From NCBI GenBank assembly GCA_002683405.1, contig NYTH01000006.1:1-64000 (forward strand): 64,000 bases of DNA, given 5' to 3'. Positions 16,207-23,895 of the stretch are shown piece after piece (the first letter of the stretch is position 1; the number at the start of each line of letters is the position of its first letter). A model generated the notes under the pieces. It had not been told where the DNA came from. It worked only from the letters and a program-made list of their open reading frames with translations, and did not search any database. Source of the stretch: Salinisphaeraceae bacterium. Lineage in GTDB: Bacteria; Pseudomonadota; Gammaproteobacteria; Nevskiales; Salinisphaeraceae. A program made the position numbers and the translations under genes.

Positions 16207-16872
16207 CCATGGACAAAAGCGGCAAACCCTATATCCACTCCCTGCGTTATTCGGCCCTGACCGGCCTTTACGATCCGGTGGTGGCCCTGACCACGCGCGA
16301 AAAGACCTTCAAGCGCGCACTGCTCGATGCCGCCGGATTGGAGTCTGGCCAGCAGGTGCTCGATGTCGGCTGCGGGACCGGCACGCTCGCCATCGCGGCC
16401 ATGCGCCGGGTGCCGGGTGCCGTCGCTCAGGATGCACGGTCTTGACGGAGACCCGGCTATTCTGGAGCGGGCGCGGGCCAAGACCGCCCGATCCGGGCTC
16501 GAGATTGTCTACACCGAGGGCATGTCCTATGACCTGCCGTATCCCGACGGTCGCTTCGACCGGGTATTGTCGAGCCTGTTCTTCCACCATCTGACACTGG
16601 AAGACAAGCTGCGCAGCTTTCGCGAAATCCATCGGGTGACTCGGAATGGCGGCGCCTTGTACGTTGCGGATTGGGGCGCGCCGCAGAATGGGCTGATGCG
16701 CCTGGCCTTTTTCGGCATTCAATTGCTGGACGGCTTCGAGACCACCCGGCCCAATGTGCAGGGCAAGTTGCCGGAGTTGATGCAGCAAGCCGGTTTCGAG
16801 CGGGTGCGGGTGATCCGAAACATCCCCACCCTGTTCGGCACCATGGCGATCTATGCAGCCCATAAAGGCTAA
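16203..16872 (+). pseudogene. Class I SAM-dependent methyltransferase, frameshifted
   Basis: The first part reads in one frame through motif I (VLDVGCGTGTLAIAA) and runs into a stop at 16443-16445. The remainder, from HGLDGDPAILERARAK through YDLPYPDGRFDRVLSS and FREIHRVTRNGGALYVADWG, is in the next frame. The joined protein would be a normal methyltransferase of about 220 residues, so one base was gained or two lost between about 16422 and 16435. The start overlaps the lnt stop by ATGA. Both halves keep good coding sense, so this is either a very recent mutation or a sequencing error. Substrate is unknown. Confidence 0.75.
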
Positions 16873-16883
16873 CCCAGTCCGCG

Positions 16884-17900
16884 ATGCCTGAAACCAACGA
16901 CACCCCGCGCTTGCAGCGCATCGACGCCGCGACCCTGGCACAACGGCTGGCCGGGCCGCAGCCGCCGCTGCTGCTGGATGTGCGCCGGCGCGCTGCGTTC
17001 GAGAGCAAGCCGCGCGGCATCGAGACAGCGCTGCCATTGTTGCTGGACGCCGATCCCCCGCGGATTCCGGACCGCCCACGCGCCACGCCCATCGTGGTGT
17101 ACTGCCTGTGCAGTGGCGAGGCGTCGAGCACACGCGCCGCCCTGTGGCTGCTGGCCGCCGGCTACGAACATGTGGCCGTGCTCGACGGTGGCCTGCCGCA
17201 GTGGGAAGCGCAAAACCGTCCGCTGGCCGCCCTGGATTGGACGCGCGAGACCGGCCGTTGGATGAATATCCCTAAAACCGGCAATGCGGCCGCCATTGAT
17301 GCGCCGCTACTCGCCGAAGCCGCCTTTCTATTCGGCCAGGCCTTGCCCTTGCGGCGCGACATGGCGGTGTTGTTCGTGGACATGGTCGACTCGACGCGGT
17401 TGCTGCTGCGCCACGACGCCACCTAAGTACTGCGGCGGGTGCAAGCCTTCATGGCCATCGTGGTCGACGTGGCGGCGCATCACTGCGGCGACGTGCACGA
17501 CTTCGAAGGCGACGGCGCCATGCTTTACTTCGCCGGCCCCGGCGAAGCGCTGCCCGCGGCTTTTGCCTTGCGGGCGGCGCTGGCTGAGTACCGGATCGAG
17601 CAGCCATCGCTGCCGCAGGCCCGTTTCTCGGTGGACGCCGGGCCCCTGGTCATCGGCCACATCGGCACCCGATTCCGGCGCGGCCTGTCCTTTATCGGCC
17701 CCAGCATTAACCGCGCCGCCCGCATCCTGCCGCTGGCGCCGGCCGACGGCATTATCGTCACGCAAGGCGTATTGGAGCACGCGCGGCGCAGCGATCCGGA
17801 TCTGCATGCCGAATTTGTCGAATTGCGTGACCGGCAGCAACTGAAGGGTTTTGGCCGACAATCAGTTCGTTTGTGGGTGGCTCAATCGGGCCGGGGTTAA
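16884..17900 (+). pseudogene. Rhodanese-class III nucleotide cyclase fusion interrupted by an in-frame TAA
   Basis: The reading frame is continuous except for a TAA at 17424-17426. The N-terminal part (about residues 1-120) is a rhodanese domain with LLLDVRRRAAFESK and the loop VVYCLCSGEASS. The C-terminal part is a class III adenylate/guanylate cyclase catalytic domain: MAVLFVDMVDSTRLL with the metal-binding Asp, the stop, then VHDFEGDGAMLYFAG and FIGPSINRAARI. The stop falls after HDAT, inside the first cyclase helix. The downstream piece has an internal ATG at 17451 but would lack the first metal ligand. Rhodanese plus cyclase is a rare combination. Read-through, recent nonsense mutation or sequence error are all possible. 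Confidence 0.75.
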
Positions 17901-17958
17901 CACGAAAATAAGCCTATGCTAATTTAATTAGTATGTACTTAACTTGTGTTGGCATCAC

Positions 17959-19023
17959 GTGAAGCAATCGAGCGGGTGGCTGCCCGGATTTTCCCGGCGC
18001 AATTTTCTGCGTCTGGGTCTGACCGGATCGATGGGTTCTCTGTTCGGCCTATCGGCGGCGCATGGCCGGGGTGATCACGCCCTGCATACGGGCGGCATGA
18101 CCACCGTCGGCGAGGTCGATCACCGCCGTAACGGTTTCGACCCGCATGAACTGCTTACCGACTGGGATGGGGGCCGGGTATCCCGGCTACCAGACGGGCG
18201 GCGCCTGCGCGAATACGAGATCGTGGCGGAGGATCGCGAGATCGAGATCGCGCCGGGGCTGTTCTTTCCGGCCTGGACCTATGCCGGCCGGGTGCCGGGG
18301 CCGACCCTGCGGGCCACCGAGGGCGATGTGGTGCGCATCGTCTTCCGCAATCAAGGCAGCCATCCCCACACCATTCATTTTCACGGCATCCATCCGGCCC
18401 GCATGGACGGCGTGCCCGGCGCCGGCGAGGTTTACCCCGGCGGCCAGTTCATCTACGAGTTCGAGGCCCTGCCGTTCGGTTGCCATCTTTACCACTGCCA
18501 TTCCGTGCCCTTGAAGCGGCATATCCACAAAGGGCTGTACGGGGCCTTCATCGTGGACCCGGACCCGGCGCGGCATCCGGAGCATGCCGAGGCCGCGCGC
18601 TCGCGGTTGCTGGGGACCCCGCAAAACGCCCGCTGGCAGGAAATGGTGATGGTGATGAACGGTTTCGACACCAATTTCGACGAGGAAAACGAGGTCTACG
18701 CGGTCAATACGGTGGCCCATGCCTATAACCAGCGCCCGATCCGGATCGAGCGGGCCCGGCCGATTCGCGTGTATCTGATCAACGTGACCGAGTTCGACCC
18801 GATCAACTCCTTCCACGTGCACGCCAATTTCTTCGACTATTACGACCACGGCACCACGCTGACGCCCACTCTGCGCACGGTGGATACCGTCATGCAGTGC
18901 CAGGCCCAGCGCGGCATCCTCGAGATGAGCTTTGCCGATCACGAGCCGGGGCTATACATGTTCCATGCCCACCAGAGCGAGTTCGTGGAGCTCGGCTGGA
19001 TGGCGCACTTCGAGGTGGTATGA
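17959..19023 (+). CDS. Two-domain multicopper oxidase with Tat signal
   Basis: This 354-residue secreted copper oxidase has a Tat-like signal (FSRRNFLRLG). The first cupredoxin domain holds HPHTIHFHGIHPA and the type-1-like site GCHLYHCHSVPLKRHIHKG. The second holds NSFHVHANFF and FHAHQSEFVELGWM, without the usual Cys of a C-terminal type-1 site. Carrying the type-1 Cys in domain 1 is the layout of NirK and type-B two-domain oxidases. The GTG start was chosen because it directly precedes the Tat region; a TTG 15 bp upstream is the alternative. It overlaps a ZIP transporter gene by ATGA. Periplasmic Cu(I) or metal oxidation is the likely role. Confidence 0.85.
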   Translation: MKQSSGWLPGFSRRNFLRLGLTGSMGSLFGLSAAHGRGDHALHTGGMTTVGEVDHRRNGFDPHELLTDWDGGRVSRLPDGRRLREYEIVAEDREIEIAPGLFFPAWTYAGRVPGPTLRATEGDVVRIVFRNQGSHPHTIHFHGIHPARMDGVPGAGEVYPGGQFIYEFEALPFGCHLYHCHSVPLKRHIHKGLYGAFIVDPDPARHPEHAEAARSRLLGTPQNARWQEMVMVMNGFDTNFDEENEVYAVNTVAHAYNQRPIRIERARPIRVYLINVTEFDPINSFHVHANFFDYYDHGTTLTPTLRTVDTVMQCQAQRGILEMSFADHEPGLYMFHAHQSEFVELGWMAHFEVV

Positions 19024-20171
19024 GCACCGCGCGCTATTGGCTGCACTGGCTGCTGCCGCCGGCCTTGCTGGCGGTGGCCATCTTTGCGCTGTTCAAAGGC
19101 GATTGGCTCGTGGAGCTGGGTGGCGCGCCGGCGCCGTTCGAGGACGTCGTGGTCGAGCGGGTGGTGCTCGACGAACAGGGCATCGCCCTGAAATACCGGG
19201 TCGACAGCCCCGACCCGGTCACCATCGCCCAGGTCCAAGTGGACGGCGCCTATTGGCAATTCACGCAGCAACCGGAGGGCCCGCTGTCCCGCGGCGAGGC
19301 CGCCTGGATCCGGATTCCCTACATGTGGGTCGCCGGCGACGCCCATCACCTGACCCTGGTGAGCTCGACCGGCGCGACCTTCGAGCACAGCGTCGACGTG
19401 GCCCAGGCCACGCCCCAGCCGACCCTGGCGAAGTTCGGCGCGTGGACCTGGGTCGGTCTATACGTGGGGCTGTTTCCGGTGGCGCTCGGCATGTTGTGTT
19501 ATCCGGCGTTGCGCCGCTCGGGCCGTGGGGTTATCGATTTCGCGCTCGCCGTTACCCTGGGGCTGCTCGCTTTCCTGTTCGTGGATACGCTGCTGGAGGC
19601 GCTGGAGCAAGCGGAGCGTGCGGCCAGCCTGTTTCAAGGGCCGATGCTGGTACTGCTCGGCGCTGCCGCGGCTTTCTTCGGTCTGCGCGCGGTTTCTCGT
19701 GGCGGCGCGGACGGCGTGTCACTGGCCTGGCGCATTGCCCTGGGCATCGGCCTGCACAACCTGGGCGAGGGCTTGGCCATCGGCAGCGCCGTGGCCGCCG
19801 GGGAGATCGCCCTGGGCACCTTCCTGGTGCTCGGCTTCACCTTGCACAATGTCACCGAAGGCATCGGCATCGCCGCGCCACTGACCGAATCGCAGCCAAG
19901 ATTACCAACTTGGGCAGGTTTGGCGGCCCTGGCCGGGCTACCGGCGGTGGCGGGTTGCTGGATCGGCGCCTACGCTTTTTCGCCGCAGTTTGCGGCCCTA
20001 TGCCTGGCGCTGGGCGCCGGCGCCATCCTGCAAGTGCTGATCGACGTCGGCCTGTATTTGCACGGTCGCACAGCCTCGGCGCAGGGCCTGACCGGCCAGC
20101 CGCTGCTGGCGGGCGGCCTGCTGACTGGGATGGCCCTTATGTTCGCGACCGCGCTGCTAGTATCCGGGTAG
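19020..20171 (+). CDS. ZIP-family metal transporter with N-terminal periplasmic domain
   Basis: This 383-residue protein has one N-terminal helix and a beta-rich periplasmic segment of about 110 residues (DGAYWQFTQQPEG). A C-terminal ZIP domain with about eight helices follows. The ZIP metal site is clear: GIGLHNLGEGLAIGSA in TM4 and LGFTLHNVTEGIGIAAPL in TM5. ZIP proteins usually move divalent metals toward the cytoplasm. Translational coupling to the multicopper oxidase suggests oxidation-linked metal handling, for example of iron or manganese; this is inference. The periplasmic extension is not part of ordinary ZIP proteins. Confidence 0.85.
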   Translation: MSTARYWLHWLLPPALLAVAIFALFKGDWLVELGGAPAPFEDVVVERVVLDEQGIALKYRVDSPDPVTIAQVQVDGAYWQFTQQPEGPLSRGEAAWIRIPYMWVAGDAHHLTLVSSTGATFEHSVDVAQATPQPTLAKFGAWTWVGLYVGLFPVALGMLCYPALRRSGRGVIDFALAVTLGLLAFLFVDTLLEALEQAERAASLFQGPMLVLLGAAAAFFGLRAVSRGGADGVSLAWRIALGIGLHNLGEGLAIGSAVAAGEIALGTFLVLGFTLHNVTEGIGIAAPLTESQPRLPTWAGLAALAGLPAVAGCWIGAYAFSPQFAALCLALGAGAILQVLIDVGLYLHGRTASAQGLTGQPLLAGGLLTGMALMFATALLVSG

Positions 20172-20295
20172 TTTGTATGGGCAAGCAAGCTGCACGGCCA
20201 CCCACTGGAAACCTTGTCTTGGCATCACATCAGTCCATGGCTAATCCGTGCCGGTATTTGTGAACTCTTACCGGTTTGCGTAGTCTGCTCGTGCA

Positions 20296-20634
20296 ATGCG
20301 TCAGTTCATGCGCCAATTCCCGCGACAGGCGAACGCCGTCCACTGGCTGGTGGCAATCATGCTGGGCGTGAGCGCCCTCGCCTGGGCCTGGCACGTGGAT
20401 ATGCCGGTTTCGGCCGATGAAACCGTGCAGGTAGCCGACAGCCATGCGCATAGCGATAGCGGCGACCTCGTGGATCGCTGCGATCACTGCTGCCACGCCG
20501 GCGCCCATCTGGTGGCGCTGACTTCCACTAGCATCAGCCCGGCTTTTGATTCGACCTCGTCTTATACGCTGGCCACCGCCCCAGCGCTGACGCCGCCCCA
20601 AACCGACCCACCCTTCATACCGCCTATAGCCTGA
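20296..20634 (+). CDS. Small secreted CzcI-like protein
   Basis: This 112-residue protein has a hydrophobic export segment (VHWLVAIMLGVSALAWAW) and a His/Asp-rich stretch. It carries the cluster CDHCCHAGAHLVAL near residues 57-70, resembling CzcI-type proteins. A second ATG four codons in could also be the start. It follows the ZIP gene by 124 bp. Its Cys/His cluster parallels that at 12924-13268, though the two proteins are otherwise dissimilar. Metal binding in the periplasm is inferred from the ligands. Confidence 0.6.
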   Translation: MRQFMRQFPRQANAVHWLVAIMLGVSALAWAWHVDMPVSADETVQVADSHAHSDSGDLVDRCDHCCHAGAHLVALTSTSISPAFDSTSSYTLATAPALTPPQTDPPFIPPIA

Positions 20635-20748
20635 GTTCCTTCGCTCATAACCCGAAGTGGGTAGTAGTTCGTACCAGTTCCCGAACTCCCCAAATCGTCG
20701 TAAATCGTTGTTATTTATAGCGTTACGACCGAATTACCAAAGCAGCGT

Positions 20749-20862
20749 TTGACCGGTCAACACCGACTGACGCCGATTTCGTGAAATAAAATGGGACACT
20801 GACCGTACGGTCAGGCGCGACCTTCGGTCCGGTCAAACCGGCGTGGATTATTGACCGGTCAA
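20749..20862. promoter_or_regulatory. Cluster of three perfect GACC/GGTC palindromes
   Basis: TTGACCGGTCAA occurs at 20749-20760 and again at 20851-20862. Between them CTGACCGTACGGTCAG at 20799-20814 is a perfect 16-bp palindrome. The centres of the outer two lie about 102 bp apart. Such repeats are typical operators of dimeric regulators, for example of the TetR family. The gene they control is unclear, because the nearest downstream gene is the toxin at 21132. Confidence 0.6.
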
Positions 20863-21098
20863 ACTCATACGTTTGTCTACATTGGATCGCGGATGTGGCT
20901 GCCGGAGACATTTCTTGTCAGGGGGACGCGAGCCGAAAAAGAAGCATGCGGTAGGAGGCCCCATAGCCGTTCATGACAATAATCGTGCTTGGCTCGTTGT
21001 GAATCCCTAAATGATTAAAGGGTCCGCGACCCCTCCTTGGCGGCTCGGCGGCTCGGCGGCTCGGCGGCGTCGATAGGATTAAATATGTCACCAGGTGC

Positions 21099-21104
21099 TA
21101 TAAT
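21099..21104 (+). promoter_or_regulatory. Likely -10 element of the toxin-antitoxin promoter
   Basis: A consensus TATAAT lies 28 bp before the toxin start. TATGTCACCAGGTGC just upstream contains a short CACC/GGTG dyad that may be an antitoxin operator. No good -35 was identified. Confidence 0.5.
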
Positions 21105-21131
21105 AAATTCGTCAACAATAAGCGTCACTGG

Positions 21132-21506
21132 ATGCGGATATACGAGACCAAATGGTTTGCCCGTTGGGCTAAAGGTCAGCCGTTGAGTGATGCGGCGCTG
21201 GCGGCGGCGATTGAGGAGATGGAACGCGGTCTGGTTGATGCCGACCTTGGCGGCCTCCTGTTCAAGAAGCGTGTTGGCCACTCTGGGAAAGGCAAGAGCG
21301 GCGGCACGCGCGCACTGGTCGCTTGGCGTAGCCGGAATAGGGCGGTGCTCATCTATGGCTTTGCCAAGAACCAACGCGACAATATAAGTGCGAGGGAACT
21401 GAAAGCGCTAAAGCTATTGGCGCGTGAATTTATGGGCTACGAGGAAAAGCAACTCAAGCGCTTGGTGCGGGCGGATGAGCTACTGGAGGTAGAAGACGAT
21501 GAGTGA
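21132..21506 (+). CDS. RelE/HigB-type toxin of a type II toxin-antitoxin pair
   Basis: This 124-residue protein resembles RelE-superfamily mRNA interferases of the PF06296 kind. It starts RIYETKWFARWAKG and contains LGGLLFKKRVGHSGKGKSGGTRALVAWR and AVLIYGFAKNQRDNIS, with conserved Lys/Arg in the core and a C-terminal helix. These toxins cut mRNA on the ribosome. The gene order toxin-then-antitoxin with an 8-bp overlap is the HigBA/NadS arrangement. GC and codon use are lower than in flanking operons, consistent with an acquired module. Confidence 0.85.
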   Translation: MRIYETKWFARWAKGQPLSDAALAAAIEEMERGLVDADLGGLLFKKRVGHSGKGKSGGTRALVAWRSRNRAVLIYGFAKNQRDNISARELKALKLLAREFMGYEEKQLKRLVRADELLEVEDDE

Positions 21507-21804
21507 TTCCATATTGGATGTAGTCCACGAGACGGCCAAAGGCCTGCGTCAAGCGGGCAGCATGGATATGATGACCATGCGCCAGTTCGATGCGCTCTGC
21601 CTGCCGCCCGTTAAAACCTATACCGCGGCTCAGATCAAGCGTATGCGGGCCAAGAACAAGGCGAGCCAGGCGGTGTTCGCGGCCTATTTGAATACCAGCC
21701 TCTCAACGGTGCAGAAGTGGGAGCGGGGCGAGAAGCATCCGAATGGGCCCTCGCTCAAGCTGCTGAATATCGTTGATCGCAAGGGGATTGATGCGTTGGC
21801 ATAA
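21499..21804 (+). CDS. HTH (XRE/HigA/NadS-type) antitoxin
   Basis: This 101-residue DNA-binding protein is the expected partner of the upstream toxin. The C-terminal helix-turn-helix reads NKASQAVFAAYLNTSLSTVQKWERGEKHPNGPSLKLL, with the typical STVQKWERG recognition segment. The N-terminal 50 residues would contact the toxin. It overlaps the toxin gene by 8 bp. Autorepression of the pair at the upstream promoter is expected from the family. Confidence 0.87.
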   Translation: MSDSILDVVHETAKGLRQAGSMDMMTMRQFDALCLPPVKTYTAAQIKRMRAKNKASQAVFAAYLNTSLSTVQKWERGEKHPNGPSLKLLNIVDRKGIDALA

Positions 21805-22356
21805 TCCATACGACCTAATGGCGAATGCGGGTCCGCGATCTTCCCCCCGCTAATCTTTGCGACACACGATACCTCCCGCACGCTCACCGCGGGTGATTAC
21901 CTTTCTTCCGTTGCTCCATTGTCTCAAGATTAGGAGCCTCCGGGTTTCTCGGGGGCGATTCAGAGGGTTTTGCCGCTGGTACGATGTGGTGCAAGATACC
22001 CGATAGATGGGCCTGTCCTTCCTGCGCCGTTCGGGAAAAGCCCGACTTTGTACCCGTGTGGGAAGGTCCCCGGGCTAAGTAGGCGTTCGGGGGCTGCTGG
22101 AAAAGGTCGTCCTGACCTTTCTCAGGGTCGGCCGACGAAAACTCGGTTTTCACCGGCCTCCCAAAATGAAACACTTGTCATGCATGATTTTTACAGTACA
22201 TTCCTGTATCGCATGTGGGCTGCCTAAATACGCTTTTTCTGAGACGCCTTCACCCGGCGTCCACGAAAGTTCAAAACGGCACTATGAGGCACTAGTATTT
22301 ATCGCGAACGTCGTGCATTCCAGCCCGCGGACGTTCTGCCATTCGAGTCAAAGTGC
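21805..22356. other. Intergenic region without a supported gene
   Basis: Short open frames here lack family resemblance and ribosome binding sites. GGGTCCGCGA occurs at 21829-21838, matching a copy at 21020-21029, so the two copies flank the toxin-antitoxin pair. The segment GGGGCTGCTGGAAAAGG near 22100 resembles ends of some insertion sequences, but no transposase or matching inverted end was found. Confidence 0.5.
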
Positions 22357-23433
22357 CTATGGGGCGTCGGGGGCCTGTTTCCGGTGGTCCTGCTGAGCTG
22401 CCGCGCCCCTGCGATACTGCTCTGGCGTAACGTCAAACCAGCGCTTGAATGCTCGCCGGAAGTTTGCGCTATCGTGATAGTTGAGTAGCGCGGCGATTGC
22501 CTCGTTCGAAAGCCGGGTCTTGCTCAAGTAGCCGGCTGCTTGAGCGGACAGGATTTGCTCGCGGATCTTTCGAAAGCAGCTGCCTTCTTTTTTGAGTTTC
22601 CGCGCCAACGTACGCTTGCTCATGAAAAGAGTGGCCGCCGCTTCTTCTTCACTCAGTGTCCCGGGTGGATGCGACAGCATTATTCGTTTCAGGCGGTTCT
22701 GATAGCTGGGCTTGAGTGTCTGCAGCTGGACAAGCATGGCTTCGCATTGTTCCAGAGCCAGGCGATAGTTCTCATGATTCGCGGACGCGTTGGGTTCACG
22801 ACATAGCGCCATCGGCAGCTTGAGCTTGAGGCTGCTACAGTCGAAATGAACCTGTCCGGGCAGGTATTCCGGATAAACCCTGTGGTACTCGGGTGCAGGA
22901 TGGGCAAAGAGTGTCTCGGCCTCAGACAACGGGCGTCCCACTACGAATTCCCCGATTTCGAACAGTGCCTTCACGGTTGTTTCGGCCAGGCACCGGCTGA
23001 GCTCTGCGTCCAGCGATAGCTCGAAACCAAGCAAACATTCCAGCCAGTTGTCGGCTTGCCGTAATTCAAGCCGGACAAAGCTGGCGCGGGTCGGCAGAAA
23101 TTTGTGAATGGCTTGTAGCGCGGTCAGCAGGTCCGGGCTGCTATTGGCCAGAAACCCCATTGCCCCGTGCGTCCCTGGCGTCAAGCGCTGTCCCAGTCGC
23201 AAACCGAAATCCGGCGTTCGGGACAGATCAAGCGCATTGTGCAGAATGCGTACCTGCTGGGTGTGGGTGAGCAGACTGTCCTCTTTCAGGAAATACGCGG
23301 CGTCAATTCCCGTACCCTGAAGCAGTCTGGACAGGCTTCTCGCGTTCAGGCCAAGTTCCCGGGCGATCAACCGCGAATAGTTCGCCGGAATCCCGGCCCC
23401 TGTGGCAAGCAACGCCTTTCTACGCCGAGTCAT
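22357..23433 (-). CDS. AraC-family transcriptional regulator of the CYP153 operon
   Basis: This 358-residue regulator has an N-terminal ligand-sensing domain of the arabinose-binding-like type found in OruR/MmsR-like proteins (LLQGTGIDAAYFLKEDSLLT, FGLRLGQRLTPGTHGAMGFLA). A C-terminal double HTH follows, with LFMSKRTLARKLKKEGSCF and SNEAIAALLNYHDSANFRRAFKRW. The ATG at 23433 gives the normal family length. It is divergent from the ferredoxin and CYP153A genes, and direct repeats in the gap are plausible binding sites. AraC regulators of this type commonly neighbour CYP153 genes. The inducer, perhaps an alkane or its oxidation product, is inference. Confidence 0.88.
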   Translation of the reverse strand: MTRRRKALLATGAGIPANYSRLIARELGLNARSLSRLLQGTGIDAAYFLKEDSLLTHTQQVRILHNALDLSRTPDFGLRLGQRLTPGTHGAMGFLANSSPDLLTALQAIHKFLPTRASFVRLELRQADNWLECLLGFELSLDAELSRCLAETTVKALFEIGEFVVGRPLSEAETLFAHPAPEYHRVYPEYLPGQVHFDCSSLKLKLPMALCREPNASANHENYRLALEQCEAMLVQLQTLKPSYQNRLKRIMLSHPPGTLSEEEAAATLFMSKRTLARKLKKEGSCFRKIREQILSAQAAGYLSKTRLSNEAIAALLNYHDSANFRRAFKRWFDVTPEQYRRGAAAQQDHRKQAPDAP

Positions 23434-23470
23434 GTGATCTTCACCTGCTGTTTGTGAAGAATTGTCTTTT

Positions 23471-23499
23471 AATGACCCCCAAAATGTCAAAAAATGACC
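23471..23499 (+). promoter_or_regulatory. Direct repeats, likely AraC-type operator
   Basis: AATGACC at 23471-23477 is repeated at 23493-23499, exactly 22 bp (two helical turns) apart. A related AATGTCA lies between them at 23483-23489. In-phase direct half-sites are the usual binding pattern of AraC proteins. They lie between the AraC gene and the ferredoxin start. Confidence 0.55.
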
Positions 23500-23566
23500 T
23501 GGGTCGACTGGTCTTTGCGTGCCTAGACTTGCAATTGACCGAAACCGAACCCGCAGGACACGGACA

Positions 23567-23878
23567 GTGGATAAAGTTACCTTTATCGAGCGCAACGATA
23601 CCGAGCATATAGCGCAGTTCCGGACCGGGATGGCGTTGATGCAAACAGCGGTGGAATACAGGGTACCCGCTATTGACGCCGATTGTGGCGGCTCCTGTGC
23701 CTGCGGTACCTGCCACGTCATAGTGAGCGAAGAGCGATTCGGTGAAGCGGGGAAAAACGAACGCCAGATGCTGGAAATGAAGCCGGAGCGGGGGGAAACT
23801 TCCCGCCTGGCCCGCCAGGTCGAAACCACCGAAGCCATGGACGACTTGGTCGTTCGTTTGCCCGAATATCAAATGTAA
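23567..23878 (+). CDS. [2Fe-2S] ferredoxin of the CYP153A operon, lacking the fourth cluster cysteine
   Basis: This 103-residue protein resembles adrenodoxin/putidaredoxin-type ferredoxins that feed electrons to P450s. The first three ligands are present in CGGSCACGTC (Cys40, Cys46, Cys49; C-x5-C-x2-C). The fourth ligand, normally Cys in SRLxCQI, is Arg83 here (SRLARQV, codon CGC at 23813-23815). The paralogue at 36368-36685 keeps it. One T-to-C change from TGC would explain the loss. The GTG start was chosen for the AGGA upstream and the standard N-terminus DKVTFIE. It lies 17 bp before CYP153A. Without the cysteine a normal cluster would be compromised unless Cys44 substitutes. Confidence 0.88.
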   Translation: MDKVTFIERNDTEHIAQFRTGMALMQTAVEYRVPAIDADCGGSCACGTCHVIVSEERFGEAGKNERQMLEMKPERGETSRLARQVETTEAMDDLVVRLPEYQM

Positions 23879-23895
23879 TTCCTGGAGGGATTGAC

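Larger units (their letters stand above)
20635..21131. other. Intergenic region with palindromes and a short tandem repeat; no gene seen
   Basis: No convincing coding sequence is present. It holds three GACC/GGTC palindromes (20749-20862), an AT-richer stretch, a short tandem repeat of CGGCTCGG near 21039-21068, and a -10-like TATAAT just before the toxin gene. The lower GC of parts of this segment compared with its neighbours is consistent with a junction between transferred blocks. Confidence 0.6.

Noticed and set aside
21884-22174. 96-codon minus-strand frame after the toxin-antitoxin pair
   Set aside because: No family resemblance or start signals. A possible insertion-sequence end nearby (GGGGCTGCTGGAAAAGG) has no partner, so no mobile element was called.
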